Below, piece by piece: positions 18,711 to 26,891 of a DNA stretch of 39,711 bases (position 1 is the first letter of the stretch; every line of letters starts with the position of its first letter). The translations under genes and the position numbers were made by a program. The notes beneath the pieces are model-generated. The model saw only the letters and a list, made by a program, of their open reading frames with translations. It was not told the origin of the DNA and made no database searches. This DNA is from Actinomycetales bacterium (GTDB lineage: Bacteria; Actinomycetota; Actinomycetes; Nanopelagicales; Nanopelagicaceae), in contig JAGWYO010000013.1 of NCBI GenBank assembly GCA_018969355.1, forward strand, positions 1 through 39,711. Direction: 5' to 3'.

Positions 18711-19463
18711 ATGAGCGTTCTAGAAATCCGCGGACTACAAGTATCAGTTGACACTGAAAACGGTAGCGTTGAAATCCTCAAGGGTGTTGACCTAACAATC
18801 AAGTCAGGTGAGACACATGCAATCATGGGTCCTAACGGATCTGGTAAATCAACTCTTGCCTACTCAATCGCAGGTCATCCTAAGTACACAATCACAGGTG
18901 GTTCTGTAGCGTTGGATGGCGCTGATGTTTTGGATATGAGCGTTGATGAGCGCGCTAAAGCAGGTTTGTTCTTAGCGATGCAGTACCCGGTAGAAGTTCC
19001 AGGCGTTTCCGTCTCTAACTTCCTGCGTACAGCAGCAACCGCCCTTCGCGGTGAAGCACCTAAGCTTCGTACATGGGTCGCCGAAGTTAAGAGTGCGATG
19101 GAAGCATTGAATATGGATCCAGCATTTGCGACTCGAAATGTTAATGAGGGCTTTTCTGGTGGAGAAAAGAAGCGTCATGAAATCATGCAGCTTGAGCTTT
19201 TGAAGCCAAAGATGGCTATTCTTGATGAGACGGATTCAGGTTTAGATGTTGATGCTCTTCGTATTGTGTCTGAGGGTGTTAACCGTGCTAAGGCCAATAA
19301 TGATCTTGGGGTATTGCTTATCACTCACTACACGCGTATCTTGAAATACATCAAGCCTGACTTTGTTCACGTTTTTGCCAATGGCAAGATTGTTGAAGAG
19401 GGTGGACCAGATCTAGCCGATAAGTTAGAGGCCAACGGCTATGCTGATTATGTGAGCAAGTAA
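18711..19463 (+). CDS. sufC: Fe-S cluster assembly ATPase SufC
   Basis: A 250-residue ABC-type ATPase that drives the SufBC2D scaffold. The Walker A GPNGSGKST is at residues 40-48, the SufC-type signature is FSGGEKKRHEIMQ, and Walker B with the following D-loop is MAILDETDSGLD. There are no membrane segments, as expected for a cytosolic member of the ABC superfamily. A purine-rich GAGGAGAAG precedes the ATG by about 12 bases. The 24-bp gap from the Rieske gene is the largest inside the operon and may mark extra translational initiation for SufC, of which the complex needs two copies. Confidence 0.97.
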   Translation: MSVLEIRGLQVSVDTENGSVEILKGVDLTIKSGETHAIMGPNGSGKSTLAYSIAGHPKYTITGGSVALDGADVLDMSVDERAKAGLFLAMQYPVEVPGVSVSNFLRTAATALRGEAPKLRTWVAEVKSAMEALNMDPAFATRNVNEGFSGGEKKRHEIMQLELLKPKMAILDETDSGLDVDALRIVSEGVNRAKANNDLGVLLITHYTRILKYIKPDFVHVFANGKIVEEGGPDLADKLEANGYADYVSK

Positions 19464-19470
19464 GGAACTA

Positions 19471-20721
19471 ATGAGTTTTTCTGTTGCCGATATACGTAAA
19501 GATTTCCCAATCTTTGAACGTACCATTCGCGATGGCAAAAGGCTTGTTTACTTAGATAGTGGTGCTACAGCACAAAAACCTAGAGTAGTCATTAATGCAG
19601 AGAGTGATTTCTACTCAAAGCACAATGCTGCTGTTCACAGAGGGGCACATCAATTAGCAGAAGAAGCTACGGATGCTTACGAGGGTGCACGTGAGATCGT
19701 TGCAAAGTTTATTGGTGGGCAAGAAAATGAAATCATTTTCACGAAAAGTGCTACAGAGTCAATCAATTTAGTTTCCTACGCAATGGGTAACGCTGAGGCG
19801 GGAAATCGATTTGCGTTGACTGCATCGGATTCGATTGTCGTGACAGAAATGGAGCACCACGCCAATTTGATTCCGTGGCAGCAATTGGCTGCCCGCACTG
19901 GTGCCCAGCTAAACTGGTTCAACGTTACGCAGGATTCAAGGTTAGATCTTTCCAATGTTGATCAGATCATTACCGCCAATACAAAGGTTGTTGCCATTAC
20001 TCATCAATCCAATGTCTTGGGAACAATTAATCCCACAGAGGCTATTGTCAAACGTGCACATGAGGTTGGTGCAGTAGTTGTTCTTGATGCTTGCCAATCT
20101 GTGCCACATATGAGTGTGAACGTTGCTGAACTAGATGTGGACTTCTTGGCCTTTTCCGGTCATAAAGCAGTTGGCCCAACTGGTGTTGGGGTTCTATGGG
20201 GTAAGGCAGAACTTCTCGATGAACTGCCACCCTTTCTTACTGGTGGATCAATGATTGAAAATGTAACGATGAGTACTGCAACATGGGCTCCGGTTCCACA
20301 AAAATTTGAAGCTGGCGTTCCAAACATGGCACAAGCCGTTGGTCTTGGTGCTGCATGTAAATATCTATCAGGGTTAGGAATGGACGCCGTTCGCGAACAT
20401 GAGATTGCACTTACTGGATATGCATTAGAGAAGATGTCGTCAATAGAAGGAATGAGAATAGTTGGACCGCTAGAGAATATTGCTCGCGGAGCGACAATTT
20501 CCTTCACACTTGCAGATATTCATCCTCACGATATTGGGCAGTACGTTGATAGCCAAGGGGTGGCTGTTCGCACGGGCCACCATTGTGCATGGCCATTAGC
20601 TCGAGCCATGAAAGTTCCAGCTACTACCCGTGCCTCTTTCTATCTCTACAATGATGAGCATGATGTTGATGCATTGGTAGAAGCATTGCTAGGTGCTCAA
20701 AAGTACTTTGGGAGATTTTGA
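19471..20721 (+). CDS. sufS: Cysteine desulfurase SufS
   Basis: A 416-residue group II cysteine desulfurase. It uses PLP to take sulfur from cysteine as an enzyme persulfide. The PLP-lysine lies in SGHKAVGPTGVG (Lys232), and the catalytic cysteine in RTGHHCAWPL is Cys372. The conserved N-terminal YLDSGATAQKP and TEMEHHANLIPWQ are present. Group II enzymes pass sulfur to SufU or SufE; here sufU is next, overlapping by one base (TGATG). The start is ATG 19471, 7 bp after sufC with AAGGA upstream. Confidence 0.97.
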   Translation: MSFSVADIRKDFPIFERTIRDGKRLVYLDSGATAQKPRVVINAESDFYSKHNAAVHRGAHQLAEEATDAYEGAREIVAKFIGGQENEIIFTKSATESINLVSYAMGNAEAGNRFALTASDSIVVTEMEHHANLIPWQQLAARTGAQLNWFNVTQDSRLDLSNVDQIITANTKVVAITHQSNVLGTINPTEAIVKRAHEVGAVVVLDACQSVPHMSVNVAELDVDFLAFSGHKAVGPTGVGVLWGKAELLDELPPFLTGGSMIENVTMSTATWAPVPQKFEAGVPNMAQAVGLGAACKYLSGLGMDAVREHEIALTGYALEKMSSIEGMRIVGPLENIARGATISFTLADIHPHDIGQYVDSQGVAVRTGHHCAWPLARAMKVPATTRASFYLYNDEHDVDALVEALLGAQKYFGRF

Positions 20722-21161
20722 TGGAACTCGATTCGCTCTATCAAGAAGTGATTCTCGATCACTACAAGCACCCTCAACATAAGGGACTCAATCCTGTTTA
20801 CACTGCCCAAGTAAGCCATGTAAATACAAGTTGTGGTGATGAAATCACTTTGAATCTCAATGTTGAAAACAATGTCATCACCTCCATTACTTGGGACGGC
20901 CAAGGATGTTCTATCTCACAAGCTAGTGTTTCAATGCTCACTGACCTAGTTACCAACAAAACTTTAGAACAAGCCGATGCGATTGTTAAATCATTTTCAG
21001 AGTTAATGTCAAGTAAAGGCACAGCAGCAGGAGATCCAGAAGTTCTGGAGGATGCAGTGGTATTTGCAGGAGTTTCTAAGTTTCCAGGTCGTGTAAAGTG
21101 CGCACTGCTTGGTTGGATGGCTTTTAAAGACGCAGCGATTCAGTCACAGGGAGAGAATTAA
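20721..21161 (+). CDS. sufU: Zinc-dependent sulfurtransferase SufU
   Basis: A 146-residue SufU of the IscU-like fold. It receives sulfur from SufS by zinc-ligand exchange. The zinc site residues are Cys38, Asp40 (SCGDE), Cys63 (GQGCSIS) and Cys127 (RVKCALLGW), which match the positions in Bacillus SufU. The ATG at 20721 shares its first base with the sufS stop; a TTG one codon earlier is an unlikely alternative. It completes the SufS-SufU pair typical of Gram-positive SUF systems. Confidence 0.95.
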   Translation: MELDSLYQEVILDHYKHPQHKGLNPVYTAQVSHVNTSCGDEITLNLNVENNVITSITWDGQGCSISQASVSMLTDLVTNKTLEQADAIVKSFSELMSSKGTAAGDPEVLEDAVVFAGVSKFPGRVKCALLGWMAFKDAAIQSQGEN

Positions 21162-21472
21162 TGACAACGAGTGTCGAAGATGTAACCGAGGCAATGAAGG
21201 ATGTTGTCGACCCAGAATTGGGGATTAATGTTGTCGATCTAGGTTTGATTTATGACGTGATGGTTGATGAAGCTAATATTGCTATTTTGAATATGACGTT
21301 AACGTCAGCCGCCTGCCCTCTACAAGATGTCATTGAAGATCAAACACGTTCAGCGTTAGCGGGGATGACAGCGGATGTGAAGATTAACTGGGTGTGGATG
21401 CCACCTTGGGGCCCAGACAAGATTTCTGATGATGGAAGAGATCAGCTTCGCGCTCTCGGTTTTACTGTCTGA
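21161..21472 (+). CDS. sufT: MIP18/DUF59 Fe-S assembly factor SufT
   Basis: A 103-residue DUF59/MIP18-family protein with the hallmark DPELGINVVDLGLIYDV and the conserved TSAACPLQD cysteine motif. SufT homologues are needed for maturation of iron-sulfur proteins when cluster demand is high; the exact biochemistry is unsettled. Its ATG shares the last base of the sufU TAA. It ends the suf operon, 24 bp before the ABC transporter, which appears to have its own promoter. Confidence 0.92.
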   Translation: MTTSVEDVTEAMKDVVDPELGINVVDLGLIYDVMVDEANIAILNMTLTSAACPLQDVIEDQTRSALAGMTADVKINWVWMPPWGPDKISDDGRDQLRALGFTV

Positions 21473-21484
21473 GGTATAACTCAA

Positions 21485-21490
21485 TAAGGT
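21485..21490 (+). promoter_or_regulatory. Predicted -10 element (TAAGGT) for leaderless ABC transporter mRNA
   Basis: TAAGGT ends 6 nt before the ATG at 21497. TTTACT at 21461-21466 would be a weak -35 with an 18-bp spacer. The same bases AAGG could be read as a short ribosome-binding site, so the two explanations compete here. A second -10-like TATAAC lies at 21475-21480. Confidence 0.4.
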
Positions 21491-21496
21491 AGTCAC

Positions 21497-23368
21497 ATGT
21501 CAATGCATGCGGCTTGGATGACCCATAGATCAATGACCGCAGACCCATCGGTCAAGCAACAAAAACTCAAAGCCGGTACTGTAAAGCGAATCTTTACATT
21601 TGCAAAACCATATCGCCTCAGCATCTGGGTCTTCCTTTTTACAGTCGTCATTGATGCTGCTTTAATCGTTGCTACCCCACTGCTTTTGCGCCAACTGATC
21701 GACAAAGGCGTGATTCCAAAAGATGGTGCATTGGTAACACGTTTAGCCATACTTGTTGGATTACTTGCAATTGCTGATGCAGCGATGAGCATGCTCGGAC
21801 GCTATTTCTCCTCTCGAATCGGTGAAGGTCTTATCTATGATCTTCGCTCCTTAGTCTTCGGCCACGTTCAAAGACAATCCATCGCGTTTTTTACTCGCAC
21901 ACAAACAGGGGCATTAATATCTCGAATCAACTCTGATGTCATGGGGGCGCAACAAGCTTTTACCGCCACCTTGTCAGGGCTCGTGAGCAATGTTGTGAGT
22001 TTGGTTTTAGTAGGTGCAACCATGATGATTTTATCCTGGCAGATAACGATCTTTTCACTTCTTCTCTTACCAATTTTTCTCATCCCCACTAAATGGGTAG
22101 GAAGAAAACTCCAGGAGTTAACGCGCGAGTCCTTTAATACTAATGCTGAGATGTCAAGCACTATGACGGAGCGCTTTAATGTTTCTGGCGCCATGCTCGT
22201 TGCACTATATGGCAAGCCCCTCAGAGAGCAGGAATATTTCAGATCCAGAGCGCGCAAAGTTGCCGATATCGGCATCAAGACGGCCATGCTCAACCGACTT
22301 TTCTTTATCGCACTCACCAGTGTTGCTGCTATCGCTACGGCTTTCGCCTACGGTATTGGCGGGCATTTAGCTATTAACGGGGGAGTGACCGTTGGAACAT
22401 TGCTAGCGATTACCGCTCTGTTAGCAAGGCTCTATGGTCCGCTGACTGCGCTATCGAATGTGCGCATTGATGTCATGACTTCACTCGTTTCATTTGAACG
22501 TGTTTTTGAAGTGTTAGATCTAGAACCAATGGTGAAGAATCGCGACAATGCCATTGAGTTGAAACCAACTCACCCAAAGATTGAGTTCAAGGATGTCAGT
22601 TTTTCATATCCTAAGGCTGAAGAGATTTCACTTGCATCTCTTGAATCTGCTGCAAAGCCAGAGACGATACAAAGCGGGGAAGTTTTACGCGGACTTTCAT
22701 TTGTTGCAGCTCCTGGCACACTGACTGCTTTAGTTGGACCATCCGGTGCTGGAAAGACAACAATCAGTGCCCTCTTGCCTCGTCTCTACGATGTCACAAC
22801 CGGGTCTATTGAAATTGATGGACATGACATCCGGGATCTGACCCTTGAATCTTTGCGTGGAGCGATAGGGGTTGTGATGCAGGACGCACATCTGTTTCAC
22901 GAAACTATTGCTGAAAATCTGCTCTATGCAAAAAACGATGCAACAGAGGATCAAATGCGCGTTGCATGTGAATCAGCGCAGATTTGGGAGTTAATTAACT
23001 CTTTGCCCAATGGGCTAGATACGATGGTGGGAGAGCGAGGACACCGTCTATCTGGTGGAGAAAAGCAGAGACTTGCTATTGCAAGGTTGTTGCTTAAATC
23101 GCCATCAGTGGTGATTTTGGATGAAGCAACTGCCCACCTTGACTCAGAGAATGAGGCCTTAGTTCAAGGGGCGTTGCAGAGCGCACTGAAAGGTCGCACC
23201 AGCATCGTTATTGCACATCGTCTGAGTACGGTGCGAGATGCTGATCAGATCCTTGTTCTGGATAAGGGTCACATAGTAGAACGTGGAAAACACGATGAAC
23301 TCGTGGCACTTGGAGGTCTCTATGCCGATCTCTATAACCGTCAAGATCTAACGGGTGCGGCGAATTAA
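21497..23368 (+). CDS. ABC exporter half-transporter (permease-ATPase fusion)
   Basis: A 623-residue protein with an N-terminal six-helix exporter domain (about residues 35-310) and a C-terminal ATPase: Walker A GPSGAGKTT near residue 414, Q-loop VVMQDAHLFHE, signature RLSGGEKQR near 517, and Walker B VVILDEATAHLD. It should work as a homodimer, since no partner half-transporter is adjacent. Between the A-loop tyrosine (SFSYP) and VLRGLSF lies an extra segment of about 22 residues (KAEEISLASLES onward), a trait I recognise in a conserved actinobacterial subfamily. The substrate is unknown; lipid, drug or peptide export are all possible. Its 3' end overlaps convergent SURF1 by 21 bp. Confidence 0.88.
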   Translation: MSMHAAWMTHRSMTADPSVKQQKLKAGTVKRIFTFAKPYRLSIWVFLFTVVIDAALIVATPLLLRQLIDKGVIPKDGALVTRLAILVGLLAIADAAMSMLGRYFSSRIGEGLIYDLRSLVFGHVQRQSIAFFTRTQTGALISRINSDVMGAQQAFTATLSGLVSNVVSLVLVGATMMILSWQITIFSLLLLPIFLIPTKWVGRKLQELTRESFNTNAEMSSTMTERFNVSGAMLVALYGKPLREQEYFRSRARKVADIGIKTAMLNRLFFIALTSVAAIATAFAYGIGGHLAINGGVTVGTLLAITALLARLYGPLTALSNVRIDVMTSLVSFERVFEVLDLEPMVKNRDNAIELKPTHPKIEFKDVSFSYPKAEEISLASLESAAKPETIQSGEVLRGLSFVAAPGTLTALVGPSGAGKTTISALLPRLYDVTTGSIEIDGHDIRDLTLESLRGAIGVVMQDAHLFHETIAENLLYAKNDATEDQMRVACESAQIWELINSLPNGLDTMVGERGHRLSGGEKQRLAIARLLLKSPSVVILDEATAHLDSENEALVQGALQSALKGRTSIVIAHRLSTVRDADQILVLDKGHIVERGKHDELVALGGLYADLYNRQDLTGAAN

Positions 23369-24043
23369 AATCCGTCCGTAAATTACTAAGCCAGCAAAGA
23401 AAAGCCACTGCAATGCATATGCCATATGTGGGCCATCGCTCAGTTCCGGAAGTTGTGCGGGCACAGCTGGCGTGAGTGAGCTTTGCGATCCACTTAAGAG
23501 ATCGATGTAGTAATCCTGCGTATTAAGTCGGGATTGTGCATCGAGCTGAGAGATAAGGCCTCTCCCATCAGCCGGAAGCGCAAAGAAGGATCCTCGAGGA
23601 AGAGAAGAATCTAATCGCAACCTACCCGTGATTGAAACTGGAGTTGTTGGTGGAGGCGTAATGGTGGGCGCAATTGTGGCGTTAGCACCTGCCTTCACCC
23701 ATCCACGATCCACCCAGAATTTTTCATTGTTGGGTGTCGTAAACAAAGTGAGAACTTCAAAGCCATAGAAACCCTCGCTATAGCGATTTTTCAGCAGTAT
23801 CTGCTGTGTTGGATCAAAGAAGCCTTGCGTGGTGACGCTCTGCCATTCAGCCGCTAGTGGTGAATTTTTCACTGAATCTAGAGAAGTTGCTGGGAGAGCA
23901 ATGTGTTTTTCAATAATCGCATTTCGTGCATGTCTATCTACACCACGGTGATATTGCCATTGAGCTGCAATCAGACAGAGAACAATAAGAGCCAGAGCCA
24001 CTAGTGATTTAAAGAAAGAAAATGGTTCGCGAACTTTAGCCAT
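23348..24043 (-). CDS. SURF1-family cytochrome oxidase assembly protein
   Basis: A 231-residue protein with one hydrophobic helix near the N-terminus (about 12-29), an external domain, and a second helix near the C-terminus (about 208-226), the SURF1 topology. Family motifs include ALIVLCLIAAQWQYHRG, FWVDRGWV and the C-terminal GPHMAYALQWLFFAG. SURF1 proteins help insert heme A into subunit I of aa3 oxidase, consistent with ctaA elsewhere in the window. The start lies 2 bp after the DUF3099 stop, so the pair is an operon. The 3' end overlaps the ABC transporter gene tail to tail by 21 bp. Confidence 0.85.
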   Translation of the reverse strand: MAKVREPFSFFKSLVALALIVLCLIAAQWQYHRGVDRHARNAIIEKHIALPATSLDSVKNSPLAAEWQSVTTQGFFDPTQQILLKNRYSEGFYGFEVLTLFTTPNNEKFWVDRGWVKAGANATIAPTITPPPTTPVSITGRLRLDSSLPRGSFFALPADGRGLISQLDAQSRLNTQDYYIDLLSGSQSSLTPAVPAQLPELSDGPHMAYALQWLFFAGLVIYGRILIRRTR

Positions 24044-24045
24044 AA

Positions 24046-24318
24046 TTAATCGAGTGATAAAGGTTTATCTTTGATAATCTGATTATTGCGAGTAATGGTC
24101 TCTCGGCCGGCATTAGCAATAACCACAGCAAAATAAGGTAAACCGACTGCACCAGCTAGTGCAATCCAACGATAGGGACTGGGCAAAATTACTGTTAAGA
24201 CGAAACAAGCTGTTCGGACCATCATAGAAATGAAATACCTTTTTTGGCGAGCAGCCTGATCTCGGGTCAGGGCTAAGGGGGCAGTAGTAATCTCGAATAC
24301 TTTCTTCTTCTTAGCCAT
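24046..24318 (-). CDS. DUF3099 small membrane protein
   Basis: A 90-residue protein resembling the actinobacterial DUF3099 family: an N-terminal basic stretch, ITTAPLALTRDQAARQKRYF, then two hydrophobic helices (about residues 32-47 and 50-67) separated by a short PSPYRW turn. The function is unknown. No ribosome-binding site is apparent, but TACTCT ends exactly 6 nt before the ATG, pointing to a leaderless message. It is translated just ahead of SURF1 and is divergent from fabG, so a membrane or respiratory-assembly connection is only a guess. Confidence 0.78.
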   Translation of the reverse strand: MAKKKKVFEITTAPLALTRDQAARQKRYFISMMVRTACFVLTVILPSPYRWIALAGAVGLPYFAVVIANAGRETITRNNQIIKDKPLSLD

Positions 24319-24324
24319 GTAGTA

Positions 24325-24330
24325 AGAGTA
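24325..24330 (-). promoter_or_regulatory. Predicted -10 element (TACTCT) for leaderless DUF3099-SURF1 mRNA
   Basis: On the minus strand TACTCT is followed by six bases and then the ATG at 24318, so transcription should start at or next to the start codon. No -35 was recognised. Confidence 0.45.
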
Positions 24331-24337
24331 GTGCTAG

Positions 24338-24351
24338 GCGCACGGATGCGC
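24338..24351. promoter_or_regulatory. Short hairpin in the DUF3099/fabG divergent region
   Basis: GCGCA-CGGA-TGCGC is a 5-bp stem with a 4-nt loop, followed on the plus strand by TTCTTTT. It lies between two divergent promoters and upstream of both predicted transcription starts, so it is more likely a DNA palindrome (operator) than an RNA terminator. Confidence 0.3.
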
Positions 24352-24356
24352 TTCTT

Positions 24357-24384
24357 TTGAATACCTAGCGGTAACCAGTAAGTT
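24357..24384 (+). promoter_or_regulatory. Predicted promoter of leaderless fabG-fabI mRNA
   Basis: TTGAAT (24357-24362) and TAAGTT (24379-24384) are 16 bp apart, and the -10 ends 6 nt before the ATG at 24391. No ribosome-binding site precedes the start, so a leaderless transcript is predicted. Confidence 0.45.
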
Positions 24385-24390
24385 TTGGCT

Positions 24391-25095
24391 ATGAGTTCTG
24401 TGGCCTTAGTAACAGGTGGAAATCGTGGTATTGGTTTAGCAGTGGCGCGTTCTCTTGCTGTAGCTGGACATGATGTTGTTGTTACATACCGAAGTGGAAG
24501 CGCGCCAGCTGGCTTTAAGTCCGTCATCATGGATGTGACCAGCACAGAAAGTGTCGATAAAGCTTTCGATGAGATTGAAGCCCAGTGGGGAATTCCAGAG
24601 ATCATCGTTGCCAATGCAGGGATCACCAAAGATGGTCTCGTCATGCGAATGAGTGATGAAGATTTTGAATCTGTCATTGATGCAAATCTGACAGGGGCAT
24701 TTCGCGTGGCACGTCGTGCAACTAAAGGACTTTTGAAATTAAAGAAGGGTCGCTTGATTTTTGTAGGTTCTGTTGTTGGTACATTGGGTTCTGCAGGACA
24801 AGTGAACTATGCATCGTCTAAATCTGGTCTTATCGGAATGGCACGCTCTTTTGCCCGTGAAATTGGCAGCCGTGGCATCACGGCAAATGTTGTCGCGCCA
24901 GGCTTTGTGGAAACAGATATGACTTCAACTTTAGATGAGAGGCGTCGCAATGAAATTGCTGGCTCAATTCCTCTTGGTCGATTCTGTGCTGCGCAAGAGA
25001 TAGCAGATGTTGTTACCTTTATCGCATCACCCCAAGCTAGCTATATAACAGGAGCGTTGATTCCAGTTGATGGCGGATTAGGAATGGGTCACTGA
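24391..25095 (+). CDS. fabG: 3-oxoacyl-[acyl-carrier-protein] reductase FabG
   Basis: A 234-residue short-chain dehydrogenase with the NADP-binding TGGNRGIG (8-15), VANAG (73-77) and the catalytic Ser127, Tyr140 and Lys144 (GSVVGTLGS, then NYASSK). The ending ITGALIPVDGGLGMGH is typical of FabG. It reduces 3-oxoacyl-ACP in type II fatty acid synthesis. The next gene encodes an InhA-like enoyl reductase, reproducing the mycobacterial mabA-inhA pair. I chose ATG 24391 over the TTG two codons earlier because it gives the family N-terminus and sits 6 nt from the -10. Confidence 0.93.
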   Translation: MSSVALVTGGNRGIGLAVARSLAVAGHDVVVTYRSGSAPAGFKSVIMDVTSTESVDKAFDEIEAQWGIPEIIVANAGITKDGLVMRMSDEDFESVIDANLTGAFRVARRATKGLLKLKKGRLIFVGSVVGTLGSAGQVNYASSKSGLIGMARSFAREIGSRGITANVVAPGFVETDMTSTLDERRRNEIAGSIPLGRFCAAQEIADVVTFIASPQASYITGALIPVDGGLGMGH

Positions 25096-25096
25096 A

Positions 25097-25867
25097 ATGG
25101 GTCTACTCGATGGTAAGAAGATTCTTGTTACAGGAGTTCTTACAGATAGTTCAATTGCATTTCACATCGCGCGACTTTCACAAGAACAGGGAGCTCAAGT
25201 TGTTCTCTCTTCCTATGGTCGAGTGCTTTCTTTAACAACACGTATTGCAGGACGCTTACCAGATCCGGCGCCCATCATTGAACTCGATGTTACAAATGAG
25301 GCAGATCTAACTGCCCTTGAATCACGAGTGCGTGCGCATTTTCCAGATGGCCTAGATGGCGTTGTTCACTCAATTGGATTTGCTCCTGAGGCAGCTCTTG
25401 GAGGAAATTTCCTCAATACTTCTTGGGACGATGTTTCAACTGCCATGCATGTTTCTGCCTATTCGCTGAAGTCCTTGACGATGGCTGCAAGGCCACTCTT
25501 TACTGGCGGCGGATCAGTTGTGGGCCTTGATTTTGATGCAACTGTTGCTTGGCCTCAATATGACTGGATGGGTGTTGCTAAAGCTGCGCTGGAATCAACA
25601 TCACGTTATTTGGCGCGGGATTTAGGTGCTGAAAATATTCGCGTGAATTTAGTGGCAGCAGGTCCTATTCGCACGATGGCTGCAAAGTCGATTCCAGGCT
25701 TTGATGAGTTTGAAAAAGTATGGAATGAGCGAGCACCACTTGCTTGGGATGTTACTGATCCAGTGCCTGCTGCCAGGGCCGTTGTTGCTCTGCTGTCAGA
25801 TTGGTTTCCTAAGACGACGGGCGAAATCATCCATGTTGATGGTGGCGTCCATGCCATGGGTGCCTAA
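25097..25867 (+). CDS. fabI: Enoyl-[acyl-carrier-protein] reductase (FabI/InhA type)
   Basis: A 256-residue NADH-dependent enoyl-ACP reductase, the last step of the elongation cycle. It is InhA-like: LLDGKKILVTGVLTDSSIA at the N-terminus, VVHSIGFAP at 89-97, and catalytic Tyr155 and Lys162 in YDWMGVAKAALES, then VAAGPIRTMA. The segment after that, which forms the substrate-binding loop, is shorter than mycobacterial InhA's as I recall it, suggesting ordinary C16-C18 rather than very long substrates. The ATG begins one base after the fabG stop. It is followed by a 216-bp gap leading to infC. Confidence 0.93.
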   Translation: MGLLDGKKILVTGVLTDSSIAFHIARLSQEQGAQVVLSSYGRVLSLTTRIAGRLPDPAPIIELDVTNEADLTALESRVRAHFPDGLDGVVHSIGFAPEAALGGNFLNTSWDDVSTAMHVSAYSLKSLTMAARPLFTGGGSVVGLDFDATVAWPQYDWMGVAKAALESTSRYLARDLGAENIRVNLVAAGPIRTMAAKSIPGFDEFEKVWNERAPLAWDVTDPVPAARAVVALLSDWFPKTTGEIIHVDGGVHAMGA

Positions 25868-26083
25868 GCGCACTTTAGGCCTCAATTTCACCTTTTAGCC
25901 CCCAGCCGGTAACCTTTGCCCCAGACCAGTGGCCTAATAATCACTGCAAGAGGAGTTACCGCTCCCACCTTCTTCGCCACTAGTGCGAGCTGGTTTGTCG
26001 GATACGAGATGTACTTCTATCCTTGCGGTTTTCTCATGCAGCGCGTTTAGACCAAAGCGTTCAACGAAGCCGAAGGAGCACAA
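25868..26083 (+). promoter_or_regulatory. infC operon promoter and leader region
   Basis: This 216-bp gap contains a -10-like TAATAAT at 25935-25941 with a poor -35 candidate TTGCCC at 25916-25921. Downstream the leader holds GGAG-TTACCG-CTCC (25952-25965) and TCGC-CACTAGT-GCGA as small hairpins. AAGGAG at 26073-26078 is a perfect ribosome-binding site for the infC AUC start. Autogenous control through this leader is known for infC-rpmI-rplT in other bacteria; the structures here do not obviously match a family I can name. Confidence 0.45.
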
Positions 26084-26674
26084 ATCACAACTGACCCGCG
26101 CATTAATGATCGAATCCGCACACCCGAAATTCGTCTCATCGGTTACACCGGTGAGCAAGTTGGAGTTGTTGATATCGATACAGCGTTAAAGATGGCTGAT
26201 GAAGTTGGTCTCGACCTAGTCGAAATCGCACCAGATGCTAATCCACCCGTGTGCAAGATCATGGACTTTGGAAAATACAAGTACGAAGTTGCACAGAAGG
26301 CACGGGAAGCGCGACAGAACCAGACCCACATTGTGGTGAAGGAAGTGCGTTTAACACCAAAAATCGAAACTCATGATTATGAAACTAAACGTAATCAAGT
26401 TGAGAAATTTCTCAAGGGTGGCGACAAGGTGAAGGTGACGATGAAGTTCCGCGGCCGCGAACAGACGCGACCTGAGATGGGCTACAAGCTATTGCAACGT
26501 CTTGCAGAAGATGTCGCTGAGTGTGCCTTTGTCGAGTTCGCCCCTAAACAAGAGGGACGAAATATGACGATGGTGTTGGGTCCAACAAAAAAGAAGACAG
26601 AAGCAGTAGCTGAAGCAAAAGCAGCGCGTAAGGCAAAGGCCGATGCCGCAGCAGAGAGAACGGATGGAGCGTAA
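26084..26674 (+). CDS. infC: Translation initiation factor IF-3 (AUC start codon)
   Basis: A 196-residue IF-3, which keeps ribosomal subunits apart and checks start-codon selection. The N-domain begins with the family stretch [19 protein letters not shown], followed by VDLVEIAP-like [27 protein letters not shown]; the C-domain has [17 protein letters not shown] and [17 protein letters not shown]. The reading frame upstream has no ATG, GTG or TTG back to an in-frame TAG at 26048. The conserved N-terminus begins at ATC 26084, five bases after a perfect AAGGAG. An internal ATG at 26192 would remove the conserved N-terminal strand. Rare start codons are characteristic of infC and allow IF-3 to repress itself. 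It is followed by rpmI and rplT. Confidence 0.92.
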   Translation: MTTDPRINDRIRTPEIRLIGYTGEQVGVVDIDTALKMADEVGLDLVEIAPDANPPVCKIMDFGKYKYEVAQKAREARQNQTHIVVKEVRLTPKIETHDYETKRNQVEKFLKGGDKVKVTMKFRGREQTRPEMGYKLLQRLAEDVAECAFVEFAPKQEGRNMTMVLGPTKKKTEAVAEAKAARKAKADAAAERTDGA

Positions 26675-26677
26675 GAA

Positions 26678-26875
26678 ATGCCAAAGATGAAAACACATAG
26701 TGGTGCCAAAAAAACTTTCCGCATCACAGGTACTGGAAAGGTTATGCATGAGCGTGCTGGAAAGCGCCACTTACTCGAGCACAAATCTTCACGAGTCACC
26801 CGCCGTCTCTCAACTGAGAAGTCAGCAAAGCCAACCGTCACAATGACAGCCAAGCGCATGCTTGGCTTGAAGTAA
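26678..26875 (+). CDS. rpmI: 50S ribosomal protein L35
   Basis: A 65-residue, highly basic L35 beginning [21 protein letters not shown] and ending TAKRMLGL, both typical of the family. It binds 23S rRNA in the large subunit. The ATG is 3 bp after the infC stop, with no separate promoter. It belongs to the universal infC-rpmI-rplT operon. Confidence 0.97.
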   Translation: MPKMKTHSGAKKTFRITGTGKVMHERAGKRHLLEHKSSRVTRRLSTEKSAKPTVTMTAKRMLGLK

Positions 26876-26891
26876 GGAAGGTGTGAATTAA

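Noticed and set aside
25983-26189. Possible leader peptide before infC (68 codons from a GTG)
   Set aside because: It overlaps the start of infC in another frame, has no ribosome-binding site and no attenuator-type run of codons.
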